Positions 1 through 8,123 of a stretch of DNA of 22,894 nt are shown here, piece after piece; positions within the stretch are counted from its first letter, which is position 1; each line of letters begins with the position of its first letter. The DNA comes from Chloroflexi bacterium RBG_16_72_14 (GTDB lineage Bacteria; Chloroflexota; Limnocylindria; Limnocylindrales; CSP1-4). Position numbers and translations under genes: made by a program. Location of the stretch: the NCBI GenBank assembly GCA_001797035.1, contig MGOE01000021.1:5619-28512 (forward strand). Direction: 5' to 3'. The notes under the pieces were generated by a model. That model saw nothing but the letters and a program-made list of their open reading frames with translations. It did not search any database and was not told the DNA's origin.

Positions 1-309
1 CGCTCCCGCGAAGCCGCTCGTAGTCGCCCGTGCCGTCGACGATCACCCAGGAGAAGCTGTCGCCCCGTGCATCGATCCGCACCTGCAGCTTGATCCAGAC
101 GTCCCCGCTTTCATCGGTGCAGGAGGAGTGCTTCACGATGAAGAGGTTGGCCCCCGCCCCGACTGGTATCCCGCGGCCGACCCCAGGTCGTTGTCGATCG
201 TGTTTCCGGCGGCGCAGACCAGGCCCGCATCGACCTCCGGACCGCTCGCCGTGAACGGGCCGCCCGACAACGGGCCCCCGTCGATGAAACCAGGTCTGGA
301 CCTCGTGTG
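1..309 (-). pseudogene. Fragment of an exported beta-rich protein, frameshifted and running off the left edge
   Basis: No single open frame covers this stretch, but two minus-strand frames give protein-like sequence that joins end to end. The first part (about 309 down to 160) reads FIDGGPLSGGPFTASGPEV and then a Cys/Gly-rich segment. The second part (about 160 down to 1, open at the edge) contains NLFIVKHSSCTDESGDVWIK and ends near VDGTGDYERLR. The Gly-Thr-Gly-x-Tyr ending and paired cysteines resemble secreted beta-rich proteins common in Actinomycetota and Chloroflexota; this is my recollection, not a search. The switch of frame falls in a C-rich run at 151-160, and one extra base there would restore a continuous frame. 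I see no start codon or signal peptide before about 309, where the frame runs back into the stop of the response regulator. It is therefore also N-terminally truncated. Function unknown. Confidence 0.45.
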
Positions 310-333
310 AGAGGCCTTCTCTCGTGGCAGGCC

Positions 334-983
334 CTAACCGGACGCCAGCCCGGCATCCCGTGCCAGCACGATGGCCTGGGCCCGATCGGCCACCTGCAGC
401 TTGCTGAAGATGTTGGTGATGTGATTGCGCACGGTCTTGCCGCTGACGAAGAGCTGCCGCGCGATCTCGGCATTGTTGTGGCCCCCCGCGATCAGGCCGA
501 GGACTTCACGCTCGCGCTCCGTCAGCTCCGGGAAGAGCCCGCCGGGCCGATCGGCTTGAGGGTGGCGAAGCAACGCATCGTCCGGTGTGCGATCGCCGCG
601 CCAAAGACCACGCTCCCGCCCATGACCACTTGGATCGCACGGAGGATCTCCGCCTTCAGCGCGCCCTTGAGGAGATAGCCATGCGCCCCGGCCCGCATGG
701 CGGCGAACACCGAATCGTCGTCCTCGAACATCGTGAGCATGAGGAGGGCGATGTGCGGGCTGCTGGCCAGGATCCGGCGTGTCGCCTCGATGCCGCTGAT
801 GCCCGGCATGTTGATGTCCATGAGGATGACGTCGGGTTGCAGGTCGGCGGCCAACCGGACAGCCTCCTCGCCGGTGGCCGCGTCGCCGACGAGGGCGAGG
901 TAATCCGCTGACCCGAGCAGGGCCCGGAGACCGCTGCGGAAGGACGGTTCGTCGTCCGCGACAAGGACGGTGATCTTGTCCAT
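334..983 (-). pseudogene. NarL/FixJ-family response regulator, split by a frameshift
   Basis: Two consecutive frames encode the halves of one response regulator. The N-terminal half starts at ATG 983 with MDKITVLVADDEPSFRSGLR, has the acidic pair DDE, the phospho-acceptor Asp in DVILMDINMPG and the Lys in GYLLKGA, and reads into a stop at 522. The C-terminal half (about 573-334, next frame) has a complete LuxR helix-turn-helix: LTEREREVLGLIAGG, then NAEIARQLFVSGKTVRNHI. The best join is near 538-547, where one added base gives an uninterrupted linker of normal family length. It would normally be phosphorylated by the adjacent kinase and bind DNA, but as read the receiver is separated from its DNA-binding domain. 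The start lies 4 nt after the kinase stop, so the two formed one operon. A sequencing error cannot be excluded. Confidence 0.8.
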
Positions 984-987
984 GTCT

Positions 988-1284
988 TCAGGGGTGGCTG
1001 GCGGACGCGGTGATGTCGAGCGGCAAGCTTGCCAGCACCAGCGCGCCGGACAACGGAGACGATTGGATCGAGAGCGTGCCGCCCACCTCCTCGGCTCGCT
1101 CGCGCATGGACGACAAGCCGACGCCCATTCGAGAATCCACGGGCAGGCCCGCCCCATCGTCTCCGATCTCGAGTCTCAGCTCAGCACCGATCGCCTGCGT
1201 CACCATGCCGCGCGTGGCGTTCGCATGACGGACGATGTTGGTAAGCGCCTCCTGCACGATCCGGTAGGCGGCCCCCATCGTCAT
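988..1284 (-). pseudogene. Remnant of a NarL-type sensor histidine kinase (ATPase domain only)
   Basis: Only the C-terminal HATPase_c domain remains. It has the N box EALTNIVRHANAT, the G1 box GDDGAGLP and a G2-like GVGLSSMRERAEEVGG, followed by the usual short tail. The family's sensor region and HisKA_3 domain with the phospho-acceptor His are absent. The frame stays open upstream of 1284 for some codons, but the similarity to kinases stops at about 1285-1320, where the promoter side of the toxin-antitoxin module begins. The stop lies 4 nt before the response regulator ATG, the usual arrangement of a two-component pair. Without its dimerisation and phospho-transfer domain it cannot act as a kinase. 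It was most likely cut by a rearrangement or insertion that brought in the neighbouring module. Confidence 0.75.
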
Positions 1285-1368
1285 GAGACCAGGGTCCCGA
1301 TTCGCGTGGGACAGGCAACGTGGACGAGGCGGCGAGGTGGGCGGCTCCGGATCAGGCCGCTGCGGCAG

Positions 1369-1397
1369 TTGACGAAGTAGCTTCCAGAGGCTACCTT
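1369..1397 (+). promoter_or_regulatory. Candidate promoter of the antitoxin-toxin operon
   Basis: TTGACG (1369-1374) and TACCTT (1392-1397) are separated by exactly 17 nt, a good sigma-70-type arrangement. The -10 ends 6 nt before the antitoxin ATG at 1404 and there is no Shine-Dalgarno sequence, so the transcript would be leaderless or nearly so. Confidence 0.55.
1377..1394. promoter_or_regulatory. Palindromic operator candidate over the toxin-antitoxin promoter
   Basis: GTAGC (1377-1381) and GCTAC (1390-1394) form an inverted repeat with further inner TC/GA pairing, seven of nine base pairs in all. It lies across the spacer and the start of the -10 element. Phd-type antitoxins typically repress their own operon by binding such palindromes, so autoregulation is inferred from position. 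Confidence 0.45.
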
Positions 1398-1403
1398 GCC
1401 GCC

Positions 1404-1694
1404 ATGCGAGCCGTCGGCCTGAAGATCCTGAAGAATCGCCTCAGCGAGTACGTCCGCCTGGCCGCTTCCGGCGAGACGGTCCTGGTGACGGACCGAGAGC
1501 GGGTCGTTGCCGAGCTCGTGCCACCGGGTGCCGGCCGGGAAGTGACGGCCGCGGACGCGCTCCTGGCTGACGCCGTGCGCAGGGGTTGGCTGACGCCGGC
1601 GCTCGGCGCACCGGACTCGACGATCCCGCATCGGCCAACGGCGAAGCTCGCCGTCCTGCTGGCTGAGCTCGATCTAGACCGTGCCGATCGGTGA
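1404..1694 (+). CDS. Antitoxin of the Phd/YefM (prevent-host-death) type
   Basis: This 96-residue protein has the N-terminal Phd fold signature: AVGLKILKNRLSEYVRLAAS, then GETVLVTDRERVVAELVPP. In the family this part dimerises, binds operator DNA and represses the operon. The C-terminal tail, rich in Ala, Leu and charged residues, would bind and neutralise the PIN toxin encoded next. An upstream in-frame ATG at 1320 exists, but the family similarity begins at 1404, 6 nt behind a candidate -10 element, so I chose 1404. The stop overlaps the toxin start (GTGA, 1691-1694), which suggests translational coupling. The pair sits where the missing half of a histidine kinase gene should be. Confidence 0.85.
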   Translation: MRAVGLKILKNRLSEYVRLAASGETVLVTDRERVVAELVPPGAGREVTAADALLADAVRRGWLTPALGAPDSTIPHRPTAKLAVLLAELDLDRADR

Positions 1695-2080
1695 TCTACG
1701 TCGATAGCTCGGTGATCCTCGCCCAACTCCTGGCCGAGGACCGATTTCCGGACTCATCGTTCTGGAACGGCGGCCCGCTGGTCTCGAGTCGCCTCCTCGA
1801 GTACGAGGTCTGGAATCGCATCAACGGCCGGGGCCTGGCCGGCAGCCACGGCGACGACGTTCGGTTGCTGCTCGGTCGAGTGGCAATGCTGGAGCTCGCG
1901 CCACCGGTCCTCGCCCGCGCGCTCGAACCGTTCCCGACACCGATCCGCACGCTCGACGCCCTGCATCTCGCCTCGATCGAGTTCCTGCGCGCCGTCGGTC
2001 AGCGTCCGAGCCTGGCGACCTACGATCGGCGCCTCGCTGCGGTGGCTGTCGAACTGGCGATTCCGATCGCACGGCTATAG
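1691..2080 (+). CDS. PIN-domain ribonuclease toxin (VapC-like)
   Basis: This 129-residue PIN domain is the usual VapC length. The acidic residues expected to bind Mg2+/Mn2+ are visible: Asp in YVDSSVI at the N terminus, Glu in LLEYEVWNRI near residue 38, Asp in RTLDALHLAS near 93 and Asp in LATYDRRL near 115. Proteins of this family cleave RNA, often tRNA or rRNA, when released from their antitoxin. The GTG start overlaps the antitoxin stop by 4 nt. The catalytic set looks intact, so the toxin is probably functional. The gene converges on the BTAD regulator, with 71 nt between the two stops. Confidence 0.88.
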   Translation: MIYVDSSVILAQLLAEDRFPDSSFWNGGPLVSSRLLEYEVWNRINGRGLAGSHGDDVRLLLGRVAMLELAPPVLARALEPFPTPIRTLDALHLASIEFLRAVGQRPSLATYDRRLAAVAVELAIPIARL

Positions 2081-2151
2081 GGGCTCAACTCCTGTCGGGC
2101 GCGCCAGCCAGGTGGGGCAGGCCCGGCCGATCTGCATGGGCGAGCGACCGC

Positions 2152-4881
2152 TCACTGCCCGGTCGCCGCGCCCGCTCCTTCGCTGAACAGTCGATCGAAT
2201 GCCTCGTCGCCGAGCGCGGCGCGCGCAAACGAGGTCGCCGCAGGCTCAAGCGCACTGCCGTCGGCCCCCCAGCCCGTCTCGGCCATCAGCGAGGCCGCGC
2301 CGCCGAGGCGCCGGGCCGCGGACTCCGCACGACCGGTCCGTGCCTCGACTGCGGCCATTCCCTGGAGTGCGTTCGCGAGGCGCACCTTGAACCCGACGGC
2401 ACCGAAGGCCTCGGAGGCGGCGGCGAAATGCGCCTCAGCGGCCGCGAAGTCGCCCGCGTCGTACTCGGTTTCACCGAGGTTGAGGTGGGCGAATCCCACC
2501 CCCTCCGACAGGCCTTCGGGTTGGCGGTAGTCCAGGACGGCCTGGAATTGCGCGCGCGCGTCGTCGATTCGCCCGGCCTCGAGGTAGGTGACGCCGAGGT
2601 TCAGCCGCGCCGTGTTGGCGAGCTCGAGGTTACCGTCCGACTCGGCGAGGCGGATCGACTCGCCGAGATGGTGTTCGGCCGCCTCGTACTCGCCGAGGTT
2701 GGTCACGATCACGCCGAGCAGGTTGTGCGCCGACAGCTGCTCGATGACGTCCCCGATCCCCACGGCACGGGCCAGCGCCTCCCGCGCGAGCGCCTCCGCA
2801 CCTCCGGTGTCGCCCATGCTCCAGGCGAGCGACGCCGCGGCTCGGGCCGTCCGGATGCCGGCCTGGGTCGGAACCAGCCCACGCCGATCAAGGGTCCCGT
2901 CGAAGATCGCCCGGCCCTCCGCGAGCTGGCCGCGGACCCACCAGTAGCGCCAGGTCCCTGCAGCGAGCGAGAGCTCGCGCGACGGCTCCGGGTCCCGCGA
3001 GGCGTGACGGAACGCGTCGCGCAGGTTGTCGAGCTCCCGGTCGAGCCGCCGGAGCGAGGCGACCTGCGGGGGCCCGATGCCGTTGAGCGCGGCCGCGTCG
3101 ACGACCTCGACGACCCACGTCGTCAAGGCTGACTCGACGGCCTCTCGCCGCGACCCAAGGAGCTCGTACGCGTATTCCCGAACGGTCTCGAGCAATCGGA
3201 ATCGGCGCTCTCCGGTCAGATCGAACGCCTGGACGAGATTGTGGTCGACGAGGGCCGACATGATGTCGTCATCCGCGCCCGCCACTGCCTCACCGGCTTC
3301 CATCGAGAAGCTCCCGGCGAAGACAGCAAGCGCCGCGAACACATCGGCCTGCGCGGGCTCGAGCAGGTTGGCGCTCCAGGCGAGCGTCTCGCGCAGGGTC
3401 TGCTGGCGCGCGGGCAGGTCGCGTGGACCGCCGGTCAGGATCGTGAGCCGCGAGGCGAGCCTCGCGTCGAGGGCGCGTAACCCGAGCGCGCGCACCCGGG
3501 CCGCCGCGAGCTCGATCGCGAGCGGCAGGCCGTCCAGGCGTCGGCAGATCGCCGCGACCATCCGCTCGGTCGTGGCGTCGAGCGCGAACGACGGGTCGTG
3601 CGCCTGGGCTCGCTCCGCGAACAGCGCGATCGCGTCGCGCTCGGCGAGCGGCGTCACCGGGTACACGTGCTCCCCGGAGAGGTGAAGGACGACGCGCGTC
3701 GTGACCACGATGACGAGGCGCGGTGCGCCGGCGAGCAGTCGGACGAGGTCCGGCGTCGCGGCGCGGAGGTGCTCGACATTGTCGAGCACGAGCAGCACCT
3801 CCCGATCGGCGAGGGCGTCGAGGAGCGTCGCCATCGCGTCCCGGCCGGGATCGAGACCGAGCCCGCGGGCGATCGTGGCCGGGACCAGCTCCGGGTCGTG
3901 GAGCGAGGCGAGCTCGATGAGGACAGCGCCGTTCGCGAACGACGGGGCGAGCGCCCGGGCGAGCTCGAGCGCGACCCGGCTCTTGCCGGTCCCGCCCGCG
4001 CCGGTCAGCGACACCAGCCGGACACCCGGCCGAGCGACGAGCGCCCCCAGCTCGGCCAGCTCGCGACCTCGGCCGATCAGCGGGTTTGGCGCAGCCGGGA
4101 GGGCGCCGGCGCCGGGCGCGGCAGGATCGGCGGCGTCGAGGGTGAGGGCTGGATCATTCCGGATGATCCTGTCCCGGAGCTCGCGCAGCTCGTGGCCCGG
4201 CTCCTCCCCGAGCTCGTGCCGGACCGCGTCGCCGACCGTGGCAAACACCGCCAGCGCCTCGGCGGTGCGACCCGCGCGGTACGCCGCAAGCATCGCCCGC
4301 GCTGCGATCCCTTCGCGCGTCGGGTCGGTCGCGAGCAGGCCGCGCAGCTCGCCGAGCACGTCGGCGTGCCGGCCAAGCTGCAGGTCGGCGTCAACCCGGT
4401 CCTCGAAGGCGAGATCGCGGAGGCGCTCGAGCCGAACCACCTCCTCGGCGGCGAACGGCTCGTAGCGGACGTCGGCGTAGGCCGGACCTCGCCACAGTGC
4501 CAGGCCACGGGCGAGCAGTGCCGCGGCGAGGGCAGGATTGCCGGCGCGTCGAGCCGCCCGGCCGTCGGTCAGCAGGCGCTCGAAGCGCACGGCGTCGATG
4601 TCCACGGGCTCCATCTCGAGCGCGTAGCCGGTCGCGCCGGTCACGATGCGCATGGCCGCGGGCAACACCTTGCGCAACTGCGACACGTAGACCTGGAGCA
4701 GCTTCGACGCCGACGCCGGCGGCGATTCGCCCCACAGGGCGTCGATCAGCGCGTCGGTCGTGCAGGTCGTCCCGCGCCGGATCGCGAGCGCCGCCAGCAG
4801 CGCCCGCGGCTTTGCGGCCCCCAGCGTCACCGGGCGGTCGGCGCCCGCCACCTCGAGCGGCCCGAGCACCCGCAGCAGCAA
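2152..4881 (-). CDS. SARP-type transcriptional regulator: winged helix, BTAD, NB-ARC ATPase and TPR repeats
   Basis: This 909-residue AfsR-like regulator has an OmpR-type winged helix (about 1-95, beginning LLRVLGPLEVAG), then a bacterial transcriptional activator domain (about 95-240, with GLALWRGPAYADV). An NB-ARC-type NTPase follows, with Walker A GAGGTGK(S) at 294-301, Walker B VLLVLDN at 362-368 and GLPLAIEL at 451-458. The C-terminal 330 or so residues are alpha-helical TPR-like repeats, seen in the Ala/Leu-rich AEALAREAL and LNLGVTYLEAG blocks. Such proteins are cytoplasmic, ATP-gated activators of nearby operons; the signal here is not visible. The start is a TTG with GGAGG six bases upstream (4888-4892). 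A GTG at codon 5 is an alternative. It is divergent from the exported-protein operon at 4985, a plausible target. Confidence 0.92.
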   Translation of the reverse strand: MLLRVLGPLEVAGADRPVTLGAAKPRALLAALAIRRGTTCTTDALIDALWGESPPASASKLLQVYVSQLRKVLPAAMRIVTGATGYALEMEPVDIDAVRFERLLTDGRAARRAGNPALAAALLARGLALWRGPAYADVRYEPFAAEEVVRLERLRDLAFEDRVDADLQLGRHADVLGELRGLLATDPTREGIAARAMLAAYRAGRTAEALAVFATVGDAVRHELGEEPGHELRELRDRIIRNDPALTLDAADPAAPGAGALPAAPNPLIGRGRELAELGALVARPGVRLVSLTGAGGTGKSRVALELARALAPSFANGAVLIELASLHDPELVPATIARGLGLDPGRDAMATLLDALADREVLLVLDNVEHLRAATPDLVRLLAGAPRLVIVVTTRVVLHLSGEHVYPVTPLAERDAIALFAERAQAHDPSFALDATTERMVAAICRRLDGLPLAIELAAARVRALGLRALDARLASRLTILTGGPRDLPARQQTLRETLAWSANLLEPAQADVFAALAVFAGSFSMEAGEAVAGADDDIMSALVDHNLVQAFDLTGERRFRLLETVREYAYELLGSRREAVESALTTWVVEVVDAAALNGIGPPQVASLRRLDRELDNLRDAFRHASRDPEPSRELSLAAGTWRYWWVRGQLAEGRAIFDGTLDRRGLVPTQAGIRTARAAASLAWSMGDTGGAEALAREALARAVGIGDVIEQLSAHNLLGVIVTNLGEYEAAEHHLGESIRLAESDGNLELANTARLNLGVTYLEAGRIDDARAQFQAVLDYRQPEGLSEGVGFAHLNLGETEYDAGDFAAAEAHFAAASEAFGAVGFKVRLANALQGMAAVEARTGRAESAARRLGGAASLMAETGWGADGSALEPAATSFARAALGDEAFDRLFSEGAGAATGQ

Positions 4882-4984
4882 CCCTCGCCTCCGTCGCCGT
4901 CACCATCGCCGTCACCGACGCCGCCGGACCCCTCGTCGACGCGGCTATACCAAGCCTAAACCGGCGACCCGCAGGCTGCCATGC
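4882..4984. promoter_or_regulatory. Divergent promoter region between the BTAD regulator and the exported-protein operon
   Basis: The 103-nt spacer between two divergent starts holds the Shine-Dalgarno sequence of the regulator (4888-4892, minus strand). It also has a direct repeat of CGCCGTCACC around 4895-4918. The only AT-rich spot, TATACC near 4946-4951, could be a -10 element for the plus strand, but I see no matching -35. Confidence 0.35.
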
Positions 4985-5347
4985 ATGTCGTACGCGCTGG
5001 TCGAGGACATCCCCGCGAGCTGGGAGCGGTATGGCGTGATCGCCCGAGCACTCGCGAGGACGCCACGGGGCCTGCTCCTGCACATCGCAGGCCCGACCGA
5101 CGAGGGCTTCCGGATCATCGAGGTGTGGCAGAGCGAGGCCGCCTGGCGGCAGTTCTCGCATGACCTCGAGGTCGCGCTCGCGTCGGTCGATCCGGCCATC
5201 GAGACACGGACGGTCGTCCGGGACCTGCGCGCCGTGCACGTCGTCGTCGGCGATGCCTGGCCGGGACCTGTCCCGGATGACTGGATCGCGGTGGGACCAG
5301 GACAGGTCCGGGCCCCCGAGCGGATTGGGAAGGAGACGGATCGATGA
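4985..5347 (+). CDS. Small hypothetical protein, likely dimeric alpha/beta barrel (ABM-like)
   Basis: This 120-residue soluble protein has no signal peptide. The central stretch, GLLLHIAGPTDEGFRIIEVW then QSEAAWRQFSHDL, follows the beta-alpha-beta pattern of small dimeric alpha/beta-barrel proteins related to antibiotic biosynthesis monooxygenases and Dabb-type proteins. A very similar motif is common in uncharacterised actinobacterial and Chloroflexota proteins. No catalytic residue can be named, because the family has no universal active site. The start ATG at 4985 has only a weak ribosome site, and the first in-frame Met fits the domain start. The stop overlaps the next gene by ATGA (5344-5347), so it is the first gene of a coupled operon whose other products are exported. 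Confidence 0.7.
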   Translation: MSYALVEDIPASWERYGVIARALARTPRGLLLHIAGPTDEGFRIIEVWQSEAAWRQFSHDLEVALASVDPAIETRTVVRDLRAVHVVVGDAWPGPVPDDWIAVGPGQVRAPERIGKETDR

Positions 5348-6228
5348 AGCGACGACTCACGGCCTTGACGCTCGCGATCGGCGTGATCGCGGCGTTCGCG
5401 GGGCCGACCATCGCGGGCCACCTGACAGCCGGCGTGAAGAGCTACACGGGCTGCCTGGTCAGCAAGGATGGCGTGATCATCAGGATCAAGGAGGGCAACT
5501 CGCCCACATCGCCCTGCTCGGGCGGCCAGGTCGCGGTCCACTTCTCGGGCGGCGACATCACCAGGATCTCCGTGACCGGAGCGCTGACGGGCGGGGGCAA
5601 CAACGGCGAAGTGACCATTGGGCTCAAGCCCGAGTTCACCCTGCCGACGGGATGCACCGCCGGAGAGATCGCCGAGTGGGACGGTTCTGCCTGGGCCTGC
5701 GGGATCGACGACGACACCACGTACACGGCCGGCACAGGGCTCGGGCTGAGCGGCACGACCTTCAGTGTCGCGCCCGACTACCGCGTCAAGAACACGCCCA
5801 ACTGCGCGGCTGGGCAGTTCGCGACCGGCTTCGCGTCCGACGGCACCATCCAGTGCGGCACGCAGTCGTCTGCGCCGCTCGCCTACTTCGCGGCGGCGGA
5901 TGACGTCCGTGTCCCCGACGACGGCGCGCTCCACGAGATCGTCCGGGTCCGGCTGCCGGCTGGAACGTATGCCGTCACCGTGACGGGCGAGATGCGTGGT
6001 GCCGATCTGGGCGATGAATCCCGCGGGACCTGTTATCTGACGGGTCCCAGCCTGTTCCGGCCAAACGGGTACTCGGCCAATGTGACGACGGGCGGCGGGG
6101 TGATTGCGATCACGCGAGTGGTCACGCTGAGCGCGGACGGCAGCGTGTTCGTCCAGTGCACCGCGATCTCGGCAGCCGACCAGGCGGATGCGGAGTCGAT
6201 GGAGATCGTTGCGATCACCGTCGGGTGA
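5344..6228 (+). CDS. Secreted hypothetical protein with beta-rich C-terminal domain
   Basis: The 294-residue product opens with a clear Sec signal peptide: KRR, a hydrophobic core to about residue 20, and a likely cleavage after PTIA near 24. The mature part has a short Cys-containing segment (TGCLVSKDGVI), then a Gly/Thr-rich region (ISVTGALTGGG, AGTGLGLSG) like the linker repeats of tail-fibre or adhesin-like proteins. The C-terminal 100 residues (VRVRLPAGTYAVTVTGEM onward) look like a beta-sandwich. Several Cys could form disulfides outside the cell. I do not recognise a named family or activity. The start overlaps the stop of the previous gene by 4 nt and the next gene starts within its stop codon, so expression is coupled. 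Confidence 0.75.
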   Translation: MKRRLTALTLAIGVIAAFAGPTIAGHLTAGVKSYTGCLVSKDGVIIRIKEGNSPTSPCSGGQVAVHFSGGDITRISVTGALTGGGNNGEVTIGLKPEFTLPTGCTAGEIAEWDGSAWACGIDDDTTYTAGTGLGLSGTTFSVAPDYRVKNTPNCAAGQFATGFASDGTIQCGTQSSAPLAYFAAADDVRVPDDGALHEIVRVRLPAGTYAVTVTGEMRGADLGDESRGTCYLTGPSLFRPNGYSANVTTGGGVIAITRVVTLSADGSVFVQCTAISAADQADAESMEIVAITVG

Positions 6229-8123
6229 TGCGCATCTCCCGCGTGGGACGGATGACGCACCTGCACCTGCGGTCCGGCGGCGGACGCTCCGCCGGACCGA
6301 GGGCGCTCCTCGTCGTGCTGGTCGTCGCCGTTCTTGCGACAGGCTGTGGCGGGACGCCCTCGAGTGACCGGCCTGCCGATGCCCAGGTCGCGCCGCCGTC
6401 GCCGACTGCGACCGTCGCGGATCTGACGGCGGCGGGTATCACCGTCGTCGACGATGAAGCGCAGGCCGGTACCGGCAGGCTGCTGCTGACCTGGGTCCAG
6501 GCGCAACGCCTGGCCGAGAACCTCGACTGGGGCGTCGTCGGCGCGGACCTCGATGCGCTGCGACCGGCCGAGCCCGGGATGGTGCCGCTCAGCTATCTCA
6601 TCGCCGGCTGGCTGAGCGCGGCCCGGACACCCGCCTCGGAGATGGCGTCCAGCTGGATGGGCCTCCCCACGGCGGACATCGATTGGACAATGGCGCCGCA
6701 CGTCCGCTTCCCGATGGCCGTCGTGAGCCTGTTCGTCGCCGATATGGCCCGGCTCATCGACGAACACCTGCCACGTGACACGACGGGAGGAGCCCGGGCC
6801 CAATCCGGGGTGATGCTGGCGGCCTTCCGGCCGTTGGCCGGCGAAGCGGCGAGCGGGTCCGTCGGCGTCATCGTCGCGGCAGCCGACGGTCCGTGCAGCA
6901 CCGTCACGACCTTCCTCGCGAGTGCCATCAACGGCCTCTTCGGCGCCCTCCGCCTCAGCGTGCCGGCGTCGGGAGGAGGGTTCTTCTCGGACGTCGCGCG
7001 AGTCCTGGCGACCGTCTGGAACACCGCCGTCTCCTACGCACAGCGCGTGGTCCAGGGCCTCGTCGACAAGATCACCGCACCCGTCTTCGAGGCGATCAGG
7101 ATCGGGGTTGGCGTCCTCGGTGTGGCGACGATCGCGATCTCCTATCTCGAGGACCAGAAGCTCACCATCACCGTGGATCCGGCCCAGACCGGGCCGGACA
7201 CGTACCGCTTCGCGGTCGGCCCGGAAGCGGACGTCCGCGGGCTGTTCGTGGCCCGGCCAGCGTCGCTCTCGGGGAATTGGCCGCCATTCCTCGTCGATTG
7301 CGCCAAGACCGCCGGCGCCGAGCTGCCCGAGTTGATCGCGGCCGGCGCCGATACGCAGTGGGACGTCCAGTTCCTGGCCACCCCCGTCATCGAGCCCGGC
7401 GCCCTCGCGACGACCGTGGGGAACGATCTCACCGCCAGGCTTGACTTCGTCACCGGGCGGGAGAGCGAGGAGCAGGCCAAGGGCGAGGCCTGGTGGGACG
7501 GAGTCGTCGCGACGGCGACGGTGCCACGCAAGGAGGTCAACGACTTCCTGGCTCTTGGCCGCGACCAGATCCTCGCGGCCAAGGCGCTCATGCTCGCCCA
7601 GATCCCGGAGCCGAACCTGCGGATCGCGGCAGGCGCTGGCCTCGACCTGGTGGTCGACCCGGTCGTCGCCAAGCTCGAGTCCGACATCGCCCAGAAGGTC
7701 CCGGGCATCTTCACCCTGCGCGGGAACAGCGACGTCCTGTTTGTGCAATACCACCTGCCGCCGGAACCCACGCCGAGCGTCTCGTCGCCGCCCATCCCGT
7801 CAGCGTCGCCGCCGTCCGACGAGAAGGCCGAGTTCTGCGCGCGCTATCGGGCCCTCCTGACCTGGTGGCAGAACCCGACCGAGGAGGAGCTCAGCCAGGC
7901 CTGGGCCCGCTACATCGTCCGCTCGTCGGTCGAGATGCGCGCATTCGCGCCACCTGACCTCGTGACGTGGGTGGACGTCGTGATCGGCGCCTATGACACC
8001 TATGCCGAGGTGGACGACCCGTTCAACGTCCCGCTGGCCGGCCCCGACGCGGCGCGGCTTCTCGATGCCGCCCTGGCCATGGATGCCTACTGCGGCGTTC
8101 GCCGCCCGGAGGAGTTCCCGTGA
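6228..8123 (+). CDS. Large lipoprotein of unknown function
   Basis: The 631-residue protein has a basic N terminus, a hydrophobic stretch RALLVVLVVAVLATGC and a lipobox (LATGC, Cys 40), so it should be anchored on the outer face of the membrane. A Pro/Ser/Thr linker follows. Residues about 285-306 (IRIGVGVLGVATIAISY) form a hydrophobic segment that could touch or cross a membrane, and the stretch before it is also rather hydrophobic. A second Pro/Ser linker near 515-530 precedes a C-terminal helical domain with two Cys. I recognise no family. The ATG at 6228 overlaps the preceding stop by one base (TGATG); GTG 6225 and ATG 6252 are alternatives. Its neighbours are also exported, so a joint envelope function is inferred. 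Confidence 0.72.
   Translation: MRISRVGRMTHLHLRSGGGRSAGPRALLVVLVVAVLATGCGGTPSSDRPADAQVAPPSPTATVADLTAAGITVVDDEAQAGTGRLLLTWVQAQRLAENLDWGVVGADLDALRPAEPGMVPLSYLIAGWLSAARTPASEMASSWMGLPTADIDWTMAPHVRFPMAVVSLFVADMARLIDEHLPRDTTGGARAQSGVMLAAFRPLAGEAASGSVGVIVAAADGPCSTVTTFLASAINGLFGALRLSVPASGGGFFSDVARVLATVWNTAVSYAQRVVQGLVDKITAPVFEAIRIGVGVLGVATIAISYLEDQKLTITVDPAQTGPDTYRFAVGPEADVRGLFVARPASLSGNWPPFLVDCAKTAGAELPELIAAGADTQWDVQFLATPVIEPGALATTVGNDLTARLDFVTGRESEEQAKGEAWWDGVVATATVPRKEVNDFLALGRDQILAAKALMLAQIPEPNLRIAAGAGLDLVVDPVVAKLESDIAQKVPGIFTLRGNSDVLFVQYHLPPEPTPSVSSPPIPSASPPSDEKAEFCARYRALLTWWQNPTEEELSQAWARYIVRSSVEMRAFAPPDLVTWVDVVIGAYDTYAEVDDPFNVPLAGPDAARLLDAALAMDAYCGVRRPEEFP

Noticed and set aside
3598..4959. 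A 453-codon plus-strand frame opposite the BTAD regulator
   Set aside because: The minus strand carries a complete winged helix, BTAD and Walker motifs; the plus frame has none.
6033..7754. A 573-codon minus-strand frame under the large lipoprotein
   Set aside because: The plus strand has a lipobox signal, coupled starts and protein-like composition; the minus frame is a GC shadow.
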